64,000 bases of DNA from NCBI GenBank assembly GCA_963735885.1, contig CAVTMP010000003.1:62001-126000 (forward strand), given 5' to 3'. The stretch comes from JBBSBL01 sp963735885. GTDB lineage: Bacteria; Actinomycetota; Thermoleophilia; Solirubrobacterales; Solirubrobacteraceae. Positions 59,514-64,000 of this stretch are shown piece by piece (position 1 is the first letter of the stretch; every line of letters starts with the position of its first letter). Position numbers and translations under genes: made by a program. The notes under the pieces are model-generated. The model saw nothing but the letters and a program-made list of their open reading frames with translations. It did not search any database and was not told the origin of the DNA.

Positions 59514-59789
59514 ATGGCCACGCTCTACCGCTGCCCGACGCCGACCGACCGGCTCTGCGCCTGCGGCCGGGTGGCGCGCGCGCTGCGGCGCGACGCCATC
59601 CCGTTCGACGAGGTCCGCGTCCCGCAGCGCCGCGCGCGCCGGGACGAGGTGGAGGCGCTGACCGGGCAGCGCCGGGTCCCCGTGCTGCTGATCGAGGGCG
59701 AGGCGATCTGCGACTCGCGCCGGATCGTCGAGCACCTCGCCGACCGCCGGGCCGCCCAACCGGCGGGTGGTGACCCGGCGCTCGGCTAG
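59514..59789 (+). CDS. Glutaredoxin-like / GST N-terminal domain protein
   Basis: The 91-residue thioredoxin-fold protein has LYRCPTPTDRLCACGRVARALRRDAIPFDEVRVP, RRVPVLLIEG with the cis-proline, and ICDSRRIVEHLADR. The Cys-x-Cys-x (CACG) at about 15-18 replaces the usual CxxC. Actinobacteria mostly use mycothiol rather than glutathione, so the thiol partner is unclear. It is probably a small disulfide reductase or adaptor. Confidence 0.65.
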   Translation: MATLYRCPTPTDRLCACGRVARALRRDAIPFDEVRVPQRRARRDEVEALTGQRRVPVLLIEGEAICDSRRIVEHLADRRAAQPAGGDPALG

Positions 59790-59792
59790 GGT
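59787..59792 (+). promoter_or_regulatory. -10 TAGGGT of the S55-like peptidase gene
   Basis: The hexamer overlaps the preceding stop codon (TAG at 59787-59789) and ends 9 nt before ATG 59802. Confidence 0.45.
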
Positions 59793-59801
59793 CAGCCCCG
59801 G

Positions 59802-61517
59802 ATGTCCGTCCGGACCATGCTCGCGGCGCTGGCGCTGACGCTCCTGCCCGCCGCCGGCGCGCAGGGGGCGCCCGCCGTGCTGCCGCTCTCGCAGGTCCGG
59901 CCGGGGGCGGCCTGCACGGCGCGGACCGTCATCGCGGGGACGGCCATCACGAGCTTCGACGCCACCGTCCTGGACGTCGTCGCGCCGCAGGGCGGGGAGG
60001 GGACCCGGATCCTCGTTCGGGTCTCGGGGCCGGCGGTCGACGCCACCGGGGTCGCGGAGGGGTTCTCCGGGGCGCCGCTCCTCTGCCCGGGGCCCGCCGG
60101 CGAGCCGGGCGTGGCGGGCGCGATCTCCGAGACCGTCGGCGACTACGGCAACCACCTCGCGCTCGTGACGCCGATCGCGGCCGTGCTCGGCGAGTCGGTG
60201 CGCCCGCCGGCCTCCGCGTCGCGGGACGCGAGCCTCCTGCGCGCCGCGCGGCCGGCGCGAACGCCGCTCACGGTGACGGGGCTCTCGGCACCGGTGCGAC
60301 GGACCCTCGCCGCGGCCGCCCGCCGGGCCGGGGTGGCGGTCGTGGCCGCTCCGCCCGCGCCGCTCGGGGCTCCGACCTTCCCGCCGCAGCCCCTCGTGCC
60401 GGGCGCCTCCGTGGCCGCCGGCTACGCGCGCGGCGACCTCACCGCCGGGGCGGTCGGAACGGTGACCTACCGCGACGGCGACCGGGTGTGGGCGTTCGGC
60501 CATCAGCTCGACGGGACGGGCCGGCGCTCGCTGCTGCTCCAGGACGCCTACGTCTACACCGTGGTGGCCAACCCGCTGCCCGGACAGGACACGAGCTACA
60601 AGCTCGCCGCCCCCGGGCACGTGCTGGGGACGCTCAGCGCGGACGCGCCGAACGCGGTCGCCGGCACGGTGGGGGCGCCGCCGCGCCTCGTGCGCCTGAC
60701 CGTGCGGGTGCGCGACCTCGACACCGGCCATCGGACCGCCCTCACCGCCGGCGCCGCCGACGAGACCGACGTGGGCCTCCCGCTCGGCTCCTCGCCGCCG
60801 ACGCTGGTGGCGCCGCTGCTCGCCACGCAGGCGGTCACCCAGGCATACGACGGCGCGCCAGCCAGCGAGTCGGGTCGCGTGTGCGTGCGCGTCCGCCTGC
60901 GGGAGCTGCGCCGACCGGTCTCCTACTGCTCCCGGTACGTGCTCCCCGGCACGCTGTCGGACAGCGGTGCCGCCCCCCTGGCCGGCCCCGTCGCCGCCGG
61001 CGCCGGCGAGGCGCTCGCGCTCGTCGACGCCGCCGACTTCGCCCGCCTCCACGTGGTCTCCGCCGACGTCGGCGTCGAGATCCGTCGCGGGCTGCGGATC
61101 GCCCGGCTCACGGCGGCGGCCGCGCCGCGCGCCGCCCGTCGCGGTCAGACCATCGCCGTCCGGGTCCGGGCGCGCGCCCAGCGCGGGCCGGCGCTCGGCC
61201 TCGCGCTCCGCCTCCGCGTGCCCCGCGACCTCGGGCGCGGGGTCCACCGGGTCGTCCTGCGCGGACCGGGCCCCGACCGGTCCGACGCCGACCCCGCCGC
61301 CGCGCTGGCCGCCGCGCTCGGCGTCTCGCAGGGCGGCGGCGGGTCCGACGTGCCGGCCGCGCACTCCTTGCGCGACCTGCGGCGCCAGATCGCCGCGCTC
61401 GGCCGCGACGACGGCCTGCGGGCGACGTTCTCCGGGCGGGCCGGCCGGGTCCGCGTCGCGGCCGACCCGCAGTGGCGGATCTCGGGGTCCGCCTCCCTGC
61501 GGGTCGTCGTGCGCTGA
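59802..61517 (+). CDS. Secreted SpoIVB peptidase S55-like protein
   Basis: The 571-residue protein has a signal peptide (MLAALALTLLPAAGAQGAPA). S55 features follow: LSQVRPGAACTARTVIAGTAITSFDATVLDVV (28-60), a GFSGAP motif with Ser89 in the place of GMSGSP, and later GTVTYRDGDRVWAFGHQLDG with the conserved His. SpoIVB is a serine protease of spore formers, yet no sporulation genes are seen. In actinobacteria this fold occurs as an envelope protein of unknown role. Ser and His are kept but their order is unusual, so activity must be shown. The last 170 residues are Arg/Ala-rich beta sequence. Confidence 0.7.
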   Translation: MSVRTMLAALALTLLPAAGAQGAPAVLPLSQVRPGAACTARTVIAGTAITSFDATVLDVVAPQGGEGTRILVRVSGPAVDATGVAEGFSGAPLLCPGPAGEPGVAGAISETVGDYGNHLALVTPIAAVLGESVRPPASASRDASLLRAARPARTPLTVTGLSAPVRRTLAAAARRAGVAVVAAPPAPLGAPTFPPQPLVPGASVAAGYARGDLTAGAVGTVTYRDGDRVWAFGHQLDGTGRRSLLLQDAYVYTVVANPLPGQDTSYKLAAPGHVLGTLSADAPNAVAGTVGAPPRLVRLTVRVRDLDTGHRTALTAGAADETDVGLPLGSSPPTLVAPLLATQAVTQAYDGAPASESGRVCVRVRLRELRRPVSYCSRYVLPGTLSDSGAAPLAGPVAAGAGEALALVDAADFARLHVVSADVGVEIRRGLRIARLTAAAAPRAARRGQTIAVRVRARAQRGPALGLALRLRVPRDLGRGVHRVVLRGPGPDRSDADPAAALAAALGVSQGGGGSDVPAAHSLRDLRRQIAALGRDDGLRATFSGRAGRVRVAADPQWRISGSASLRVVVR

Positions 61518-61533
61518 GCCGGCGGGTCGGCGC

Positions 61534-61941
61534 TCAGCCCAGGCGGTTCTCGATCGAGAGCGGCGCCGCCTCCGCGGCGGACGCCTCCGGCGCCGGGTCC
61601 GCCTCGACGGGCGCGACGCCGAGGAGCGCGGCGAGCTCGCCGGTCTCGTACATCTCGACCACGATGTCGCAGCCGCCCACGAGCTCGCCCTTGACGAAGA
61701 GCTGCGGGATCGTCGGCCACTGCGACAGCGCCGACAGCTCCTGGCGGATGCGCGGGTCGGGCAGCACGTCGACGGCGGCGAAGGGCGCGCCGAGCGCCTG
61801 CAGGGCGCCGGTCGTCCGGGCCGAGAAGCCGCACATCGGCTGGTCGGGGCTCCCCTTCATGAAGAGGATGACCTCGTTGTCGCGGATCGCGGCGCCGATC
61901 GCGTCGCGGAGGGGGTTCTCGCTCTGGGGCTCGTCGCTCAT
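61534..61941 (-). CDS. Monothiol glutaredoxin, Grx4 (CGFS) type
   Basis: The 135-residue protein has active site Cys37 in KGSPDQPMCGFSARTTGALQALG, then PTIPQLFVKGELVGGCDIVVEMYETGEL. CGFS glutaredoxins do not reduce disulfides well; they bind a 2Fe-2S cluster with BolA partners and hand it on. It lies 5 nt after the BolA stop, confirming the pair. The last 25 residues are an acidic Ala/Pro tail not found in E. coli GrxD. The usual cluster thiol is glutathione, which this lineage may lack. Confidence 0.9.
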   Translation of the reverse strand: MSDEPQSENPLRDAIGAAIRDNEVILFMKGSPDQPMCGFSARTTGALQALGAPFAAVDVLPDPRIRQELSALSQWPTIPQLFVKGELVGGCDIVVEMYETGELAALLGVAPVEADPAPEASAAEAAPLSIENRLG

Positions 61942-61946
61942 GGTCC

Positions 61947-62186
61947 TCACTCGGCCTTGCAGGTGATCGAGAGGGCGTGGATGCGGCCGCCCACCTCGCC
62001 GTCGAGCACGTCGTAGACCCGCCGGTGCTGCGCGATCCGCGTCAGCCCGGCGAAGGCGTCGGAGACGATCGTGGCCTGGAAGTGGCGGCCGTCTCCGGCC
62101 ACCTCCGCCCGGGCTCCCGGGATGCCGCGCTCGATCCGCTCGCGGATCTCCTCGGGGGTCGGCATCGTCTCCGCCGGCACGCTCAT
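61947..62186 (-). CDS. BolA family protein
   Basis: The 79-residue protein has PTPEEIRERIERGIPGARAEVAGDGRHFQATIVSDAFAGLTRIAQHRRVYDVLD and the final RIHALSITCKAE. The FxATIVS and RIHALSI motifs are those of BolA/YrbA. It works with CGFS glutaredoxin in Fe-S transfer. ATG 62186 has a -10 6 nt upstream. Confidence 0.9.
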   Translation of the reverse strand: MSVPAETMPTPEEIRERIERGIPGARAEVAGDGRHFQATIVSDAFAGLTRIAQHRRVYDVLDGEVGGRIHALSITCKAE

Positions 62187-62192
62187 GCGCCC

Positions 62193-62198
62193 AGGGTA
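62193..62198 (-). promoter_or_regulatory. -10 TACCCT of bolA-grx
   Basis: The minus-strand hexamer ends 6 nt from ATG 62186. Confidence 0.5.
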
Positions 62199-62228
62199 GC
62201 GGGCGGAGAGACCGCCTTCGGGGGTCGC

Positions 62229-62234
62229 TACACT
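62229..62234 (+). promoter_or_regulatory. -10 TACACT of the ErpA/IscA gene (leadered)
   Basis: The hexamer lies about 55 nt before ATG 62290. The leader includes the inverted repeat GGACGGC/GCCGTCC (62248-62254 and 62260-62266). Confidence 0.4.
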
Positions 62235-62289
62235 GAATGAAGCCTTGGACGGCACGGAGCCGTCCGACCGACGACACGGAACGAGAGCG

Positions 62290-62649
62290 ATGACCGCGAT
62301 CACCCTCACCGACACCGGCGCCGAGAAGGTGCGGGAGTTCCTCTCCACGCAGGGCGACCAGGCCGCTGCGGCCGGGCTGCGCGTCGGCGTGCGCGGCGGT
62401 GGCTGCTCCGGCTTCCAGTACGTGCTCGCCTTCGACGAGCGGCGGGACGACGACGAGGTCCTCGAGGACAAGGGCATCACCCTCCTCGTCGACACGCAGA
62501 GCCTGCCCTACGTGCAGGGCTCCGTGATCGACTTCGTCGACGGACTCCAGGGCGCGGGCTTCAAGGTCGAGAACCCGAACGTGATCGCGGCCTGCGGCTG
62601 CGGCTCCTCGTTCCGCGTGGCGGACGAGGAGGAGGTCTCGGCGGTCTGA
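62290..62649 (+). CDS. HesB/IscA/ErpA-type iron-sulfur insertion protein
   Basis: The 119-residue A-type carrier has Cys39 in GGGCSGFQYVLAFDE and Cys102 and Cys104 in ACGCGSSF, the three cluster ligands. It receives Fe-S clusters from a scaffold and inserts them into targets. It is divergent from BolA-Grx4, its functional partners, across 103 bp, and converges on the ferredoxin reductase. CGGAACGAGAG before the ATG is a weak ribosome site. Confidence 0.92.
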   Translation: MTAITLTDTGAEKVREFLSTQGDQAAAAGLRVGVRGGGCSGFQYVLAFDERRDDDEVLEDKGITLLVDTQSLPYVQGSVIDFVDGLQGAGFKVENPNVIAACGCGSSFRVADEEEVSAV

Positions 62650-62667
62650 GCCTCAGGCGGCCGGGCG

Positions 62668-63744
62668 CTACGCCTGGCCCTCGACCGCGCCGGGGACCCC
62701 GGTGTTGGTCGAGTACTTCGGCTGGAGCTTCATCTCCGGCCGGATCGTGTGGACCGCCTGCGCGACGGCGATCGCCGCCTCGGCGAAGCCCGTGGCGATG
62801 AGCTTGAGCTTGCCGTCGAAGGTCGTGATGTCGCCGCACGCCCAGACGTTCTCGAGCGAGGTGCGCATCAGCGGGTCGACGACGATGGCCCCCTTCACGA
62901 CCTCGAAGCCCCAGTCCTTCAGGGGACCCAGGGCCGTCTTGAAGCCGAGCTGCAGCAGCACCGCGTCGATCTCGAGCTCGTGCGCCTGGTCCTCGTCCTC
63001 GGAGTGGAACACGGTGACGCGCTCGATCGCGCCGTTGCCGGCGATGTCGCGGATCTGGAAGGGGATCTTGAGGTCCACGCGGCCCGTGGCCACCGCCTCC
63101 ATCACCTGCGCGACCGTGGCCTCGTGGGCGCGGAAGCCCTCGCGCCGGTGCACGAGGGTCACCGTCTCGGCGGTGTCGAGCAGGTTGAGCGTCCAGTCGA
63201 GCGCGGAGTCGCCGCCACCGACGATCATCACCCGCCGGCCCGCGAACTCGCGCTTCTCCCCGACGAGGTAGTGCGCCCCGCGACCCTCCCAGGGGCCCAT
63301 GTCGTAGCCGGGGAGCCTCTTCGGCTCGAACGCCCCGTGGCCGCCGGCGACGATCACCGTGCGGGAGCGCAGGTCGCCCCGGTCGGTGTGGAGCACGACG
63401 AGGCGCCGGCGGGGGTCGTCGGGATCCGGTTCCCACGAGATGCGCTCGGCGGTCGTCTCGAGGTGGACCGGGACGTCGAACTGCTCCAGGGTCTGCTCGC
63501 GCAGCTGCTCGACGAGGTCCTTCGCGAGGACGCGGGGGTGGCCCGGCACGTCGAAGATCCACTTCTCCGGGTACAGCGTGGTCAGCTGACCGCCGAGCTC
63601 GGGCAGCGAGTCGATGATCCGGGCGCTGGCCTCGCGCATGCCGGCCCAGAACGCCGTCGAGAGCCCGACGGGGCCGGCCCCGATCACGGTGATGTCGCGG
63701 ATCTCGGAGCGGTCCGCCTCGGGCGCGGTGACGCGGTGGCTCAC
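62668..63744 (-). CDS. Ferredoxin-NADP+ reductase, thioredoxin reductase-like (YumC type)
   Basis: The 358-residue FAD protein has VIGAGPVGLSTAFWAGMREASARIIDSLPELGGQLTTLYPEKWIFDVPG, NADPH motif VMIVGGGDSALDWTLNLL and FAD end motif NVWACGDITTFDGKLKLIATGFAEAAIAV. No CxxC redox pair exists between the domains, so it reduces ferredoxin (or flavodoxin, rubredoxin) rather than thioredoxin. GTG 63744 overlaps the hemQ stop as GTGA. Reduced ferredoxin would serve Fe-S assembly genes beside it. Confidence 0.9.
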   Translation of the reverse strand: MSHRVTAPEADRSEIRDITVIGAGPVGLSTAFWAGMREASARIIDSLPELGGQLTTLYPEKWIFDVPGHPRVLAKDLVEQLREQTLEQFDVPVHLETTAERISWEPDPDDPRRRLVVLHTDRGDLRSRTVIVAGGHGAFEPKRLPGYDMGPWEGRGAHYLVGEKREFAGRRVMIVGGGDSALDWTLNLLDTAETVTLVHRREGFRAHEATVAQVMEAVATGRVDLKIPFQIRDIAGNGAIERVTVFHSEDEDQAHELEIDAVLLQLGFKTALGPLKDWGFEVVKGAIVVDPLMRTSLENVWACGDITTFDGKLKLIATGFAEAAIAVAQAVHTIRPEMKLQPKYSTNTGVPGAVEGQA

Positions 63745-64000
63745 GACGGTCCCCCGCTCGGCAGCGGCTCGCGGCCCAGCGCGGTCCCGTCGAGCGCGCC
63801 GAGCACGCGCTCGAGCGCACCCTGGATGCAGGTGAAGGTCGGCGTGTCGCGCAGCGTGAAGGCCGAGGACTCGGTGGTGCGCAGGCGCTGCACGAGGTCG
63901 AGGAAGTCCCCCGGCCGGTCGGTCTCGAACGCGACGACGAACTCCTGGTCGTCGAGGCCGAACGAGTAGCTCGTGTTGAGGTCGACGCTCGGGAACTCCT
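63741..64000 (-). CDS. hemQ: Coproheme decarboxylase HemQ/ChdC, chlorite dismutase family (3' part only)
   Basis: Only the C-terminal 85 residues are in the window; the 5' end is cut at 64000. The visible part reads EFPSVDLNTSYSFGLDDQEFVVAFETDRP, then DFLDLVQRLRTTESSAFTLRDTPTFTCI, the standard C-terminus of the actinobacterial HemQ branch (FGLDDQEFVVAFE, RDTPxFTC). The proximal heme His lies upstream and cannot be seen. HemQ converts coproheme to heme b at the end of the coproporphyrin-dependent route. Its stop overlaps the reductase start. Confidence 0.85.
   Translation of the reverse strand, partial: EFPSVDLNTSYSFGLDDQEFVVAFETDRPGDFLDLVQRLRTTESSAFTLRDTPTFTCIQGALERVLGALDGTALGREPLPSGGPS

Noticed and set aside
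57492..61364. Minus-strand ORF of 1290 codons
   Set aside because: Only the last 287 codons (DegV, from 58355) show a protein family. The rest is antisense to the epimerase and S55-like genes and has shadow composition.
1..64000. tRNA, rRNA, CRISPR arrays, IS ends or attachment sites
   Set aside because: Read for T-loop GGTTCGA-type sequence with matching stems, regularly spaced repeats, transposase motifs and terminal inverted repeats; none found with support.

Overview
The window is very GC-rich DNA from an actinobacterium, densely coded on both strands, with many GTG starts and 1-4 bp stop/start overlaps. The gene set (SCP2 proteins, F420/PNPOx-type proteins, many acyl-CoA enzymes, a standalone biotin carrier, HemQ-type heme synthesis, DUF3618/DUF1469/DUF4235-like envelope genes) suits the class Thermoleophilia (Solirubrobacter/Conexibacter/Patulibacter-like). 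This placement is inference from gene content. I see no tRNA, rRNA, CRISPR array, insertion sequence or prophage.

Layout. 1-11.7 kb: permease-YHS protein (5' cut by the window edge), secreted GH30 glycosidase, secreted S33 peptidase, GSA-type aminotransferase, sigma-70 factor, PQQ-type sugar dehydrogenase lipoprotein, MBL hydrolase and a molybdopterin oxidoreductase. 11.7-19.5 kb: ECF sigma factor fused to an anti-sigma-like zinc motif, thiolase, CcdA, SDR, then SCP2 / iron alcohol dehydrogenase / aldehyde dehydrogenase. 19.5-25 kb: PNPOx-SDR-MobA operon, DUF779, Nudix, rubredoxin, bioA. 25-31 kb: spermidine-synthase-like membrane protein and the operon bioB-bioF-bioD-ltrA. 31-37.9 kb: enoyl-CoA hydratase with a biotin carrier, glycerol kinase, PlsC, lactonase-like MBL protein, pyrophosphatase. 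37.9-44.2 kb: acyl-CoA catabolism (SDR, two acyl-CoA dehydrogenases, SnoaL-like, enoyl-CoA hydratase, carboxyltransferase) around a divergent operator. 44.7-48.3 kb: a BTAD/AAA/TPR regulator with many frameshifts. 48.4-57.4 kb: endoglycoceramidase-like GH5, BKACE/CoA-transferase/MerR operon, DUF2804 divergent from nitrilase/TetR, and a four-gene envelope cluster. 57.5-64 kb: DegV, epimerase, S55-like peptidase, then BolA-Grx4 divergent from an IscA/ErpA protein, a TrxR-type ferredoxin-NADP reductase and the end of hemQ.

Two signals run through the whole window. First, about 25 transcription units have a TANNNT hexamer (usually TAGGNT, TACCCT or TACGNT) ending 6-11 nt before the start codon with no Shine-Dalgarno. 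This points to widespread leaderless transcription and fixes many starts. Second, 14 genes that otherwise look intact are interrupted by one-base indels, mostly one extra C or G. That reads more like consensus error than gene decay, except in the 44.7-48.3 kb regulator, where shifts are much denser.

Metabolically the window joins biotin synthesis with biotin-dependent carboxylation (carrier protein and carboxyltransferase present, biotin carboxylase absent here), fatty or branched acyl-CoA oxidation, alcohol/aldehyde oxidation, glycerol entry into phospholipids, and Fe-S/heme assembly.
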